From Diphasiastrum complanatum (taxonomy: Eukaryota > Streptophyta > Lycopodiopsida > Lycopodiales > Lycopodiaceae): a stretch of DNA of 64,000 nucleotides. Below are positions 34,330 through 46,218 of this stretch, piece by piece. Each line of letters opens with the position of its first letter. Within the stretch, counting starts at the first letter, position 1. The stretch covers positions 69,691,847 to 69,755,846 of the forward strand of contig CM055095.1 of assembly GCA_029204225.1 (NCBI GenBank), given 5' to 3'. Under the pieces are notes generated by a model. That model did not search any database. It worked only from the letters and a program-made list of their open reading frames with translations, and was not told the DNA's origin. The translations under genes and the position numbers were made by a program.

Positions 34330-34910
34330 CATTGCAAAAAAAAACATCCTACAAAAAACAAAAATAATCGTCATTTCATTGCAGAAGACACAAAACAATG
34401 CTAAAACACTTTTACAAAATAATATGCACAAAACATATTAGGAAAAAGTATTCCTCCACTCATCAAAAAGTGATCGATGAAGGTTTTCCACAATTTTGTC
34501 CATAAACTCATTCAACGAGGCCGAGTTAGAACCCTCTCGATCCACCAACCTCAGCACATAATATACAAGCTATAGGACCTCAACCAAATAATCATTTCCA
34601 AAAACAATCCTTTCGAACCAAAGTGCTAGGATACGCTCTCCAATAGCTCACCCATGGACACACAATTGTTAGTGATCACTTGCACCACGTGTTGCACTCC
34701 CACCTCAATGATTGCTACACGTATATGCTCTCCCAACTCAACAGCATTGCCTCATGTGTGGGGCTCTCCAAGTGGCATCACAAGCTACAACCTCTCCCTC
34801 ATGTCATAGAAGATGGTGATGTCAGCAAAGGCAAATGCAAGGTAGCCATTGTTGACTAGAAAAACTAGCATGTACACCTAATGGCTGCCTCATGGTATGT
34901 TCGTTGCCAC
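34330..34910 (-). pseudogene. hAT-type DNA transposase fragment
   Basis: On the minus strand the segment near 34650-34740 reads IIEVGVQHVVQVITNN, the DUF659 region of plant hAT transposases (usual form VGxxNVVQVVTDN, here with Asn for Asp). About 34500-34590 reads VYYVLRLVDREGSNSASLNE and MDKIVENLHRSLFDEW, which fits the segment after DUF659. Frame changes and stops intervene. The hAT dimerisation end and terminal inverted repeats are not visible. Confidence 0.55.
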
Positions 34911-35231
34911 CCAGCAAGCATAATGCTTTGTCAATATCTGCCCACCTTGTCCTGTGTAGGTGCATTAGGTCATGGCTTGACTCTAGGGCATGATTGTGCT
35001 CTCCTATGGTCTCTCCTAAACACCTCCCATGAATCCCCCCCCCCCTGGCCCCTCTATTGAACTTGGGCTACTACGCTCAATAGGCCCTCCCCGATGAAGT
35101 CTACGATGGCCCTATTAGTTGATGAACTAGGCCGTGATGGGCCAACCCTAGTGCTAGAAAGTGCACCGTTGCTACCCAACCCCTGATCCGATGCCAATAG
35201 AACCTAGCTACCCACTAATTTGTAGCATGGG
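34911..35231. other. Spacer, possibly more hAT remnant
   Basis: C-rich stretch (cccccccctggcccc at about 35035-35050) and no clear frame. It could be the 5' part of the hAT remnant; nothing more can be said. Confidence 0.3.
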
Positions 35232-35652
35232 TGTCAGAATTTGTGATACAAATTCTAGATGAAGATACTAGTCCTACTAGCACTCACACAAAACCAAGCA
35301 TAGAGAGAATTCAGATCATAGGAGAATTGAGCAATTGCTCTAGCATAATAGAATAATGGTGGTGGGGCGCCAGCCTACTTAAATAGTTTCTCTAATGAAT
35401 GAGAAAAGCTAAGAGCCTAAAGCAAATAGCAAAATAGCAAAAGCTAATTGCTAATAATACTACCTATATTTGGTAAAGACCAAAAATGAACTTCTAAGTA
35501 CTAAATAGATCCTAATCTATTTGTAGTGCGCCCACCTCCATGCATAAGCCTTAAAAAACAAATTTACTATAAATAGAATGGCCCCTAGAAATAGCACGCA
35601 GGCATGGCCAAACTATCATTAAGGGGTATCAAATAAACATTAATTCCTAACA
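35232..35652 (-). mobile_element. 3' LTR of minus-strand copia, about 421 bp
   Basis: On the minus strand the LTR begins TGTTAGGAATTAATG at 35652, directly after the polypurine tract AAGGGGGAG, and ends AATTCTGACA at 35232. The tract and the RNase H beside it fix this as a 3' LTR. Confidence 0.88.
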
Positions 35653-35659
35653 CTCCCCC

Positions 35660-36815
35660 TTAATGTTTACTTTGTTATCTATTACTCCTAGAAGTTCTCT
35701 AAACTTCTAAAATTTTTCTTTGCCAAGACCTTTGGTAAAGATATCTGCAACTTGCTCTTCCGTAGGGCAATAGATAAGCTCCACTTCATCACTTTGAATT
35801 TTCTCTCTGATGAAGTGTTGTACTTCAATATGCTTTGTCCTGCTGTGAAAAACTGGAGTTTTCGCCAATTTAATACAACGCATTGACGTACCTTCGGTGA
35901 ATCTTGTACCATATGTAGATCATGTAGAATCCTTCGCAACCATATTGCTTCACATGTTGCACTCATAGTAGCTCGATATTCTACCTCTGTAGATGATAGT
36001 ATGCTGCTTCTTTGAACTCCAAGAGATAGCACCAAAACCAAGACTAAAAACATAACTTGTAGTAGATCCTCAGTCTTCCGCATCTCTAGCCTAATCAACA
36101 TCCACATATCCCTGTAACTTCAAATCATCTTGTTTACCATAGAGAATACCAGATCTCAAAGTCCCCTGGATATATCTGAGTATTCGCTTTGCAGCTTTCC
36201 AATGAATCTGCTTAGGCTTAGCCATAAACTGACTAACCATACTCACAACATAAGCAACATCCGGTCTTGTAGTAGTTACATAGATTAAGCTTCCAACAAG
36301 CTTTCTATATAATGTCTCATCTACATCCTGATCTTCCTCGGCTTTAGTAAGCTTACATCACTATCATATGGTGTAGAAATAGGCTTGCACTCTAATATAT
36401 TGAACTTTTCAAGAAGTTCATGAGCATACTGAGATTGAGAAATAAATAGTCCCTGTGCTACTCTCCATACCTCAATCCCAAGAAAATATTGTAGTGAACC
36501 AAAACCTTTCATATCAAACTCTGAGGAGAGATCTTTCTTGATTCCCTGAATCATACTATGATTTGATCCTGTAATAACAAGATCATCCACATACATCACT
36601 ACAATAACAATATGATTATCCATGATCAAAACATAAAGTGTATGCTCCGAAATACTTCTCTGAAAGCCAAGCTCCTCAAAGTATGTGTCAATTCTCGTGT
36701 ACCACGATTGATCAGGCCTAGTAGCTGACCATTTTGTTCTGCAGTTATTTTGGTGCAAAACGAACACGGCAATTTTAATGTGCGTGGAGGACTAGAGAGC
36801 TTTGAATATGTCACT
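35660..36815 (-). pseudogene. Ty1/copia RT and RNase H remnant
   Basis: Minus strand from about 36720: WYTRIDTYFEELGFQRSISE, IVIVVMYVDDLVITGSNHSM (YVDD intact), SLQYFLGIEVWRVAQGLFI and CKPISTPYDSDVSLLKP in one 148-codon frame. Several breaks follow, then RNase H as SLGVQRSSILSSTEVEYRAT (Glu) and TCEAIWLRRILHDLHMVQD, ending just before the polypurine tract. Truncated at about 36815, where other sequence starts, so integrase, protease, gag and 5' LTR are missing. Confidence 0.9.
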
Positions 36816-36976
36816 GTTAAGAATAGTTTTCCTAATCCTCATATTGACAATATTTTTATAGGTTTAAAGAACAGCTATTTTTAACAAAACTAGCATAGTG
36901 ATTCATAGACCGCCTGCATTTGCTCAAAGTTCCATTTTTTTGACTACTACTTCAACATATACAACATAGTTGCAGG

Positions 36977-37017
36977 GAAACGCGATTCGCGAACCGCAAT
37001 TCTGCGAATCGCGTTTC
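36977..37017. repeat. Perfect 14-bp inverted repeat, 13-nt loop
   Basis: The left arm GAAACGCGATTCGC (36977-36990) is exactly complementary to GCGAATCGCGTTTC (37004-37017). It is GC-rich in an AT-rich setting and followed by an A-run. It lies inside the large kinase intron. Possibly a decayed transposon end or a recombination scar; no function is visible. Confidence 0.85.
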
Positions 37018-37203
37018 GAACCACGAAACGTGCAAAAAAAAAAAATTGGGAAAAATAGCTTATGGCTGAAATTTTTTTAGGGGAGCAATGGTCAAACCAA
37101 CGTTTTGCCTCCCATAAGTGCAGTAGATTTGCTCTGGTTCTCAGTAATTGTTAATGCTACAGTTTGAACTTTGGGCTATCAACTCTATGGATGATGATCA
37201 CTT

Positions 37204-37680
37204 TTGCAATCATTTCACTGGAGATGTGAGTGCAATGTGCATACAATTGGGGGCATAAATATTGGGCCCTTATCGGCGTGCATTTGGACCCCATTTTTAT
37301 CTAGGGGGGGGGGTCCAAGGGGGGTCCCAATTCCCGAAGCAAAAAGCGAGGTGCAATTGCCCTCACGGTTCTCTGTCTCTGTCCCACTGGAACCATCTAT
37401 GATCGTAACGAACAAGTTAGAGGCTAGTTTTGAATTTTTATCCTTGACAGAAGGTCCAACATGGATTAATGCACCTAAACTGGACCATCCTGTACCCAAA
37501 ACATTCGGCAAACTACACAGTAATAATGAGAAGAGCGAGATCAAAAACTCAATGCTAATGAGTTCCATTTGCCCAACCAAAGGATTTATTTGAGTCCACA
37601 TCCAATTGGTACATAGAAAATTGTTCATCAAAATGTGCAATTTTCTGGCATTTTCTTTAACTGACACTGAGGTCAATGTC
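37204..37680. other. Open on both strands, unidentified
   Basis: About 470 bases are nearly stop-free on the minus strand (37676-37215) and on the + strand (37204-37593). The segment contains a G/C-run block (37300-37330) and is less AT-rich than its surroundings. The minus frame holds hydrophobic stretches (EFLISLFSLLLCSLP) and a Pro/Gly-rich end. It could be a transferred organelle or retroelement fragment; I cannot identify it. Confidence 0.3.
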
Positions 37681-38325
37681 TTCTTGAGAAGTGAGAATTA
37701 CGAGCCACCGGAGGGACGATGAGGGAAGAGCAGGGATGAGGGACGAGGCCCGCGGGACGACTTTCCCGCCAACTGACCAGCAGGCCCGGCTCAAAATAAC
37801 AATATTATTTGGGTCGTTTTGTTGGGAATCCATATCGAACAGTCATTTCAAACATTTCTTTCACGTTCAAAACGTGTTTCGATGCAACATTGCTCCTCAT
37901 TTGGCAGATTGATTGTTTGGATAGTACCTCCTAACTTAACTTGGAGCCCACAAGAGCTGTAGTGTATATTTAGCTTCAAATTAGCTTGCTTTGAAGTTCA
38001 ATCATCATTCCTGCAAAGGTCGTCATATTGTTATTAATCTTAAATGATTGATTTCTCTCTTAGCACCATTCCTCTATTTCATACTCAGCATCACCACCAC
38101 AATTAGCCAACAAGAAGGTGCCTGACATGCATACAGAATGTCCATAACAGAAGGTTTCCACTCTTCATCCAAGGTGTTGGAAAGATTTGCATCACAACAC
38201 CTACCCTCTAGATACAAATAAATGTCTAAATGAAGTCAAAGTGTATCACACTCGAACTTCACACTCTTCAGATGATGACAGGAGGCATAACAATAGGAAT
38301 AGAAAACAACTTAACAGGTTAATAC

Positions 38326-41294
38326 CTGGTCAAATGCTTGCCAATTTTCACTACGAGTTTGCTTTTCTTGGGCGAGCTGCATGTGAGAATATGATGGTGG
38401 TGACTTGGCTGACGAAAGATGTGCTTCCCTGCTAGTTGCTGCTTTCAGAGCAGATTTCAGATCTTGAATTTCTTGCCTTTGAGAACGGCATATAGCAGTC
38501 AGCTTCTCATATCTGGCAGTAACTTCTTCTTTTTCAGTTACTGCTTGTTGTAATGCTCCTCTCAGTCCTTCCAAATCCAAATGCGAACTCTCAGCAACCT
38601 TTTGAGCACTTTCGTGATTTACATTTGTAGCACTTTCAAGTTGAGACACAAACTCGTCAAATGCATTCTTGGATGACTTTGAAACTTCAGGAATTCCAGG
38701 ATTAGACCGACGAGGTGTCCTGGCAGACAGTTTCAGTCTGCCCTCATCCTGTTGAAAGCCATCCCGATGACCAACAGTTTCATGACCCCGAATCCCTTGA
38801 TCATCTGCTCGACCCCGGGAATTCTCTAAATCTTGTTGCTTTCTCAGCTCCGTTTGTGTGCCATCTTTACTTGTTACCTCCCCAGTTGGTGAGTTGTTTG
38901 CAGATGCAGACGAACCGTGGAGAGGACTGACATTCCGAGACACCGTAGGGCTTTTAGCTTCCACCATTCTTCCAGTGTCAGAACCATTTTCAGCACTGTG
39001 TTGTTCTTGAGCATACTGGGTCGACCAGAAGGCACCAGCACTACCACCTTCCCTACTTTGAAAAGAACGTCGCTCTACATCCTTGGAAGCCGGGGGAGGA
39101 GGTGCTGTTCTCGAAGGCAATGGATGAGAATTCTTTGCAAGATTGGATAATCCTAGAAAAGCACAAAATTAAACCATGTAAGGATAAGTTGACATGATTT
39201 CACACTACAAAAAATGCTTGTTGCAGAATATACACAACTGGTTCTCACAATATTCAATAACAGTAAATGACGCCATCTTCTTCCTACATTACAACAAAAA
39301 GGGAAATTTCAACTTATGCACTCACCAGCATCCAATAATGTGTGAGTTGATGACTCAACGTTTGATGAAGACAAAGATGGGGGCTTTTCTGGAAAAGACT
39401 TTCGGAAATCACTAGGAAGGGACTCATTCACCCGATGCCAAATCTGCTCATAAAATGCACCATAAATTATGAAATGATTGATCACTGCAATGGCTAAAAC
39501 AATTACCAAAAAAGCATACCAATTTTATACGATCAGGCCATAGAAACTAAGCTGCTCCTTTGTGATAACGTAAGTTTGCTGAATCTGAAACTAACCTAGA
39601 TCAGGAAGATGAAAGGGCCGATCAAGCAAAGCCCTTGCCTGCAAAACATCTGGTCTCGACTCTGGATTCGGTGTAAGCATATCCTTGATGAGTTCTGTGA
39701 TTGTTGAGGAATATCTTGGCATATCAGGTATCTTATAATTGCCATTCAGAATTTGTAACTTGGATTCTCCGTCAAAAGCAGACTTCAGATAGGCAATCCT
39801 GTAAAGAAGGCAACCCAGAGCCTGCATAGATAACAACTTGATTAGATTAAGTTTCAAGGTTCTCAACAACATATCAAACAGAACATCGAGCTTGAACCTT
39901 CAAATTAATGCCCACAATTTTCTCAAATTATGCTTCTTTGGCTTCAGGAATCGTACCCAGATATCAACTTTCTCAGAGATAAGTTCCCTTCTATAGAGAT
40001 CCCACATCTGTCAAGCATCCACAAATAAACCAACACAATTAACATTCTTGAAAAATAAATTAGCAGCATCAAGCAAGCACAAGCTGAATTTATGAATTGC
40101 AATTTTCAGAATTTGATTAATGCAAGGATAGCAATTAGAGAGACTGCTGTTTATATGTACCAACAAGGCAAAAAATTTGCCATTGCCTTTTATCTTTCTC
40201 CTTGAGAAAAGGGCAATGCGTAAGATGGCGCAAGACTAAGTAATTCCTTATGAAAAAGGTCACAACTAGCTACCTCAGGGGAGCGATAAGCTGGAGTAGT
40301 ATGCTTCCTAATAATATCCTCTTCAACGCCCATCTCCCCGGGCTTGTCAAAACACTTATGGTTGATCGAGGTACTACCAAAGTCACAGAGTTTCCAAAGC
40401 CCATCCGGACCCATCAGAACATTTTCTGCTTTCAGATCCCTGCAGATTCACGAGATCAAGATAAGATTAACCAAACACAAGACACCCTCCTATTAACCAC
40501 ATCCTACATATGTTCATTGTCCGTCTCTGTTCGAGTAAATGCTTGTTTGTTCCCAAAATCTCCCTAGAACTATAAGAAGCTTCTTAGAACAGCCCCCACT
40601 TGTATGAAACACATAGTTGTAAGGTACAGTGGATCTAACAAGAATATATGACTGAATAGAAAATCTCAGTGCTTTGTGCCTACACTATTTTCAGTTAACA
40701 ACATCATGATTCAATCATATCAAAAGGGGATACTGGCTAGCCTCTTTGGTTCTCAACCGGAAATTGCAGAGATCTCACATGCTCACGTTAAAAGCACAGA
40801 CCATCTACAAAGAGTGAGAAAACAGTTTTCAACCTATGTGCTATTGCAGGCGCCTGGCAATGTAGTGCATAAACTGCGTTACATATATCAAGAAATATCA
40901 GGAGCAGCTGTTTTTCTTCGAAGTAACCGGCCCCCCTGCCATCCAGCAAATGCACAAGCGTCTTCTCGCAGTGATCCATCACCAGAAAACATTCCTTCGT
41001 CCTTCCCATGTCATACATTGCCTGAGCATGGAGCATCACAACATTGGGATGACCTCGCAACGATTTCATCACGGCAACTTCTTTGCGCACCAGATCAAGC
41101 GACTCGTCATCATTGCAAATAATGTGTTTTACCGCATACTGCTTGCCTGTAACAGCATCCTTGGCCAGATACACCGAGGAAAATCCACCCTGTGCAATCA
41201 TGCTCCGCACTTGCAATTTGAACGCTCCCACATCTACCGATTTCCCTTCAAGACTCGCCTGATCCTTGGGTATAAACTGCTTTAGGCGCCACAT
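38326..41294 (-). CDS. NAK-family (AAK1/GAK-like) Ser/Thr protein kinase, exons 1-6
   Basis: Six exons join in one frame of 602 codons: 41294-40834, 40439-40274, 40007-39957, 39821-39639, 39443-39326, 39152-38326. The kinase domain spans residues about 28-295: glycine loop IAQGGFSSV (33-41), Lys in YAVKHI (56), Glu in VRKEV (72), catalytic HRDLKAEN (153-160, its Arg codon split by intron 1), DFG (173-175), PAYRSPE (ending 209) and DIWALGCLLY. The GGFSSV loop and the MWDLYRR..I-EKVDIWALGC run are typical of the NAK family, which in other eukaryotes phosphorylates clathrin adaptors. A role in endocytic trafficking in the cytoplasm is inference. After the domain come a Pro/Ser-rich region and a predicted coiled coil (EKEEVTARYEKLTAICRSQR). 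Splice sites are GT-AG, except intron 4, which has a GC donor (CAG/GCAAGG). The ATG follows no upstream in-frame coding. Exon 6 ends in phase 0 at CAG/GTATTA; the probable last exon is at 21897-22334. Confidence 0.93.
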
Positions 41295-41935
41295 GATGAA
41301 CTCTTCTGCTCACTAGTACTTCCAAATTCTACTCAATCTTGACGCTGCTCGCATCAAAAGGGTAGCAGGCAAAATACAAGCAAACCACAGGCGTCTATTC
41401 ACTAACGATGCTCATAGGCGAATCTATCTAAAGGCACAACTGGTGCTCTTGCTGATCCGTTCAAATATAAGAATAGATTTGCTCAAAACAACAGCCTCAG
41501 ATCAAAGACCCAACACCCCTCAATGCCGATAATCAAATCAAACCCCTAAAACAAACTTCTAGATAGACAATCGATGCTCTTACTGCAGCAGTCCAGTGGT
41601 AGATCTGGATCTAGCTTCTGCAAATCCAGAAATAAAAGTGGACAAAGGTGGCATATCACTCCGAAAAAGATGATCCTAAGCTAATCTAAGAAGCAACGCA
41701 TGTTCCAAGATTCTTCAGATGTACGCCCTTGCAGCAACGATTTACCTCAAATGCAACACACAGCGGAGAGAGCAATTTTCCAACAACGCTCAGAGCATCA
41801 CGAAAACAGAAGAAATTAAACGAAGAAGAAGAAGAAGAAAAAGCAAAGAAAGACAGGAAACAAAACGAAGACGAAGGAGGAGGAGAAAAGTACTGCACGC
41901 GTATAGCTTCATTTAGTGCCTTCTTATTCGTTAAC
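41295..41935 (-). promoter_or_regulatory. 5' flank/UTR of the kinase gene
   Basis: No coding signal. The minus strand is pyrimidine-rich near 41800-41890 (CTT/TTC runs complementary to the gaagaagaag tract), which is common in plant 5' leaders. I could not place a transcription start or TATA box with confidence. Confidence 0.35.
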
Positions 41936-42032
41936 CTAATTAGGGTATTAAGATAAGCATAGCCTAATTAGGGCAATGAATCATTAGGGTACTAAGATAA
42001 GCATAACCTATTTAGGGTAGTAAGATAATAGG
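41936..42032 (+). repeat. Two-copy repeat with TTAGGG words
   Basis: Two copies of attagggta-taagataagcata-ccta-ttaggg with a few changes. The ttaggg words resemble telomere units by chance or descent, but are not in a pure array. It lies upstream of the kinase gene. Confidence 0.6.
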
Positions 42033-42200
42033 CATGTAGTGGCTTATTATAATGATATCATCCAAAGTAATGGGATGAGTGTGATTTGCAGTGCCATTGT
42101 GCGATGGGCTCCCAAACATCAAAGGGTGGGGAGTTAGTATACCATCTGATTATGACACGATGTTATCCCACTCTCACACCTTTACAGGTTTTCCATACGG

Positions 42201-42288
42201 AGAAGTTAATCATGGTGCAAAATATGTTGATCCTCAAGTCATGGAGAAGTTAATCATGGTGCAAAATATGCTGATCCTCAAGTCATGT
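42201..42288 (+). repeat. 44-bp direct duplication
   Basis: Two adjacent 44-base units starting at 42201 and 42245 (agaagttaatcatggtgc...) differ at one clear position (gttgat against gctgat), so the duplication is recent. Confidence 0.9.
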
Positions 42289-43739
42289 AGTGAATCTCAA
42301 CAAGAGGACGAGCCACTATATCCTTATCATGACTCGACAAACACTTGATAATCCTAGATTTATTCAAACTTTTTCTTGGGGACTGATATTTCTTTGTCAT
42401 CGACGTTTTTATAAATGTTTTACTAAGGCATCAAAGTGTATTTTTATATTACGTGCATGTGGGTCACAAAAATCTAGAAAAAGACTACATAAAAATTTTC
42501 AAAATTTTGTCAACGATTCCATTCATGATATTTACATATATTTAAGATCCCATCAATGCTATGTATTTTAAAGACTCCATATTTTGAGAGTTGAGAATCA
42601 AAATGAATCAAATTTGTAGAAAAAATTGAGGTCCCATTATTAGGTATGTCATAAGTAATCTTTGTCCCCAAACTCAATCTGGATCGTCGATTTATATAAG
42701 ATTTGACTTAACACACATTATAAATAGGTAACAATGATTAACTTTTCGTTAGAACCAGCTTAATTCTAAAAGGTTAAAAAAAATATTTTTGAACCTCCTA
42801 TACGTCATTAGATTTTTCAAATTTACTTTTAGTAGGGTCCAGAATTTCTTGGATATCCTTAGAGGCACATTGGAGGCAAGAGTGGCAGGGCATTTCGGCA
42901 TGTAGGAGCATATTCGTTGTTGTCACTTGCACCCTCATCTGGATAATTTCCAATGTTGAAAACATCATGCTAGTACGCCTTCTCCTCCGTTGAAACTTTT
43001 TTTTCAAATTCTGAACCTCCAAAAACAAATATATCTTTTGTAAGACAAGTATTAAACATTGTCAAAGTTGAGTTAATTTGTGGTTAATTAACATCTTGAA
43101 ATTCTCTTGTCCATTTTTGAAAATGCATTTTGAGAAAGTTCAAAATTAATTGAGCCGATGTTAGACCTTGAAAGATTTTCCTCCTTAGGGTTAGAACCCC
43201 ATATATAGACTTGGATTCATAAACCTTTTTCAAGAATAAGTTGTTTCTTATCTCATAATGTCCAAATATAATTTTCTCACGCATGATGAATTGGTGTATC
43301 ATGCTCGCCCACCCAAGTTCGGTTATCTATAGTCTTTGTTGATAATACCAAGAAGCACAATGTCCAAATATAGACAAAAATGACCACACCATCCAAATAG
43401 CCTCCTGTACTCGCTGTCGGGAGAGGCCACTTCTCATCTAAGGAATGAGTACTCGACGGAATGTCTTGACTTCGAAGGTGCCTTTTCTTAGCTCTTCGAC
43501 GGTTTTCTTAAATCACGTCAAGTTAATCCTTTCGAAAGGTTTCCTAAACCTTGACATGATTGTACTCAACATAAAGCCTCAATGTTAAGCTTTATGTCCT
43601 TGTGAGCCCCTACTCAAGGCCAAGGGCCCTCGAGGACAATAAGCCCTCATCACAAAGCTTTGCCCAATACATGAAAGACTAGTGTTGTGGGTGACATCGA
43701 TGCTCATAAAAAACATTTTAAATAACCAAACATAAAACC
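42289..43739. other. Spacer, nothing recognised
   Basis: AT-rich with scattered short frames on both strands (for example minus 43028-42798 and 43302-43084) that show no family signal. Confidence 0.4.
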
Positions 43740-43974
43740 TGTTAGAAATCAATGATAAACTTCATGTGTTATTGTTTACTTTGTACTTTTAATGTTGCCA
43801 GTTGTTACCAATTGTAACTAGATGTAGGCTAGTCTATTAGTCAGCTCCTAAGTTTCTCTTTATCAGGGTTTATTGTACACATTACATTCAGTTATTATAG
43901 TGGTGGTGTTGCTCTTCCTCCTTGTGGTAATTGTTTTTTATGAATGTATCCTACTGTTGATCTTATTATTAACA
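43740..43974 (+). mobile_element. Copia 5' LTR, 235 bp
   Basis: It begins TGTTAGAAATCAATG and ends TTATTATTAACA, with TGTTAG/TAACA termini, and is followed at once by the primer-binding site. This is a short LTR of a + strand element. Confidence 0.88.
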
Positions 43975-43987
43975 TGGTATCAAAGCC
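43975..43987 (+). promoter_or_regulatory. Copia primer-binding site
   Basis: TGGTATCAAAGCC, one base different from the common TGGTATCAGAGCC, directly after the LTR end. Confidence 0.85.
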
Positions 43988-45339
43988 CGATAGTTCTACA
44001 TGCTTGATCAGTGGATACCGCTTGCATTAGGCTCCGCAATGAAGTGAGAAAGCTTGAAGAAATCTACTTTTGCTATTTTGCATGTACTGAAGCATCAAAA
44101 TCATTAGTGGGATTGGAGACACAGTCTCGGAGGCATCAAAAAGACCAAGGTAGCATCAAACAAATTGAAAATCTGTTGAGTGGGGAGATTTTTACAATAC
44201 TTCCAAGTTTTGTGTCAAAAGTGTCATTTGTGAGAGAGTTTTGCCAAGAAATCTCTCATTTGTTTGTTTGGGGAACTGCAAATCACACTAGACAGTGTCT
44301 AGTACTGTCATTCACAATTATGAGGCATTTAGAAACTGAAAAACTGTGATTTAATTAAGTTTTAGCCTATTTTTGTGAATTTTTTGTGAAATGTGTGCAA
44401 GCAAGTAGAGTAGGTCTTTAAAACTCAATATTGTTAATCATTTGCAGTGAGAATAGTATTGGGAAGGAGCCAACGCAAGCAGATCTGATTTAGGGACCCA
44501 ATGCACTAAAAATTAGCCTTTTGGTGAAGATTTGAGTTAGAGCAGGCCATTTTTTTGTTGTTTGCCTAGTTTCTAGACTTTCTCTGTCACTATACTACAC
44601 TCCAGAACGTACTAGTAAGGGTCGAAAGGCCGAAAACAGGGCCAAAACGCTTGAAAACAGGGCCGAAACGGTTGCTTCCAGTCCCGAAACATCAACAGAA
44701 AGGGCCGAAGCGCTTCCATGTCCTCGTGAAACGCCTCCGAAACATCCATGTTCATGCACCGAATCCTTCTAAACCATTATGTATTGAAATGTTTTCAAGC
44801 AGCCAAGGAGTGAATGCGGGCCAATCCAAGTCTGCCACTGTCAGAGATGAATGTGTACCTTAATCTGGACCGTCGGATCAAATCAGATCAATGGTTGTTC
44901 GAAGAATTTGCACTTCAAATTCCATTTCAATTGAAGGGTCCCACAGGTGCCCTTAGTTTTTGGGACTGACCCATTCTTCCTAAGGGCTCTGTCCACTTGT
45001 TGTTTTTGCAGAAAGGCAGAAAATAGAGTGATATTTTGACCTAGCTAGAGAAACTGTTTTTGGGATCTAATTAGATAGGAGCTATGTTGGTACAAAGGGC
45101 TATGCGCTGATATAAAAATCTTTGAAATCGGAGATCTGTGCGTAACGGATTTTTTTTTCAAAAATGGCAGTTGGTAATAATTGCCATTTTTAAGGCTTAA
45201 GGGCAATTTTGAGTCATTTGGAGGCCAAATATTTCAAATTGGCATAACTTTCTATCCATAACTCTGATTGAAAAGTGGTCAGAGACATCATTTGTCAATT
45301 TTGCAGCAAATTTTCTTTTCTTGCAACTATGCAGTATAG
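43988..45339 (+). mobile_element. Leader region of the + copia
   Basis: About 1.35 kb lie between the PBS and recognisable gag. An open frame at 44011-44349 has no known domain. The region 44640-44720 contains repeated aggccgaaac-type words (ggccgaaaac, gggccaaaacg, gggccgaaacg). An insertion or a long untranslated leader would both fit. Confidence 0.45.
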
Positions 45340-46218
45340 AAATTCAAACTGAAGGACATTTTGATAGAAAAGGAGCTATGGGAGATCATGACAGGTGAAG
45401 AGACAAGGCCCTTAATTGAAGAAGATCAGCGAAGAGAAAACGGAAAGCACAGGATGTCATCAACTTATCAGTCAAAGATGCGATCATTTCCTACATTTCG
45501 GATTCGAAAGGATCGAAAGAGGCTTAATATACATTTAAAGCATTGTTTGAAACCACAAACACATCTTGAGTGCTATTTCTGAAGATGAAGTTGCATACAT
45601 TACGAATGAATGATGGTGCAACCATTATCGATCACATATTGAAGGTAAAGGAAATTCGTTGGGGAGCGAGTACATGACCGTGAGATCATGCAATTGACAT
45701 TGAACAACTTGAGTGAGTCACATCAAACGTTTGTGACCAGTATAGCCACACTGGAGAATTTTCCAACCTATGAAGAATTAGGTGGATTACTTTTGCAAGA
45801 AGAACAACATCAAGAGAATTTAAGTCATCACAATGGGAATTTGATCAAGCTCTTGTAGTCAGAGGACATGGTGGCAGATTTGGTCGTCGAGAGATGGAAA
45901 TTCAAATCGTGAATCGCTCCAAAAATTTCAAGAACAATCCAATAATGGTCCAAATCAAGGCAATTGGCATCAAGGTCAAGGTCAAAGACACGGCAATTCA
46001 AGGCAGAAGAAATCTGGGAATTGCCAATATGCAACAAACCTAGTCATTGGGAGCGTGAGTGCTTCAAGAAACAGAAAGAAGTAGCACAACAAAAAGGCAA
46101 ACGCCATGTAGGCAATTATGTTGATCAACATCAATTTAATGATGATCAATATGAGGATGATGCAGGTGAGAGTTCAAACTTGTGTTGGGGATATTCCCAA
46201 CATATTGTAAATAAATAA
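45340..46218 (+). pseudogene. Ty1/copia gag
   Basis: It opens with LIEKELWEIMTGEETRPL (UBN2 gag, usual form DLWDIV-G) and continues after a break through FVGERVHDREIMQLTLNNLS and NFPTYEELGGLLLQEEQHQE. It ends with a damaged zinc knuckle ICNKPSHWERECFKKQKE (45964 onward). Three or more frame changes. No protease follows; the next element's sequence begins by about 46.3 kb. Confidence 0.85.

Larger units (their letters stand above)
22335..38325 (-). other. About 16-kb intron loaded with transposons
   Basis: This is bounded by the strong donor CAG/GTATTAACC of exon 6 (38326/38325) and an acceptor near 22334. It holds, from low to high coordinate: a + copia pol, a minus LTR with PBS, a minus copia split by a gypsy and a LINE piece, a hAT fragment, and a minus copia with 3' LTR. 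The other five introns of this gene are only 135-394 bases. Remaining parts (22.6-23.9, 36.9-38.3 kb) show no family signal. Confidence 0.6.

Noticed and set aside
39596..39638. Exon 4 of the kinase extended to a GT donor at 39596
   Set aside because: It leaves phase 1, while the next exon needs phase 0 for IWHRVNE; the GC donor restores the conserved junction.
40676..41285. + strand ORFs opposite the kinase exons
   Set aside because: Shadows of exon 1 on the other strand, without any family signal.
41936..42032. Interstitial telomere array
   Set aside because: The ttaggg words are part of a two-copy 45-base repeat, not a run of telomere units; plant telomeres usually use TTTAGGG.
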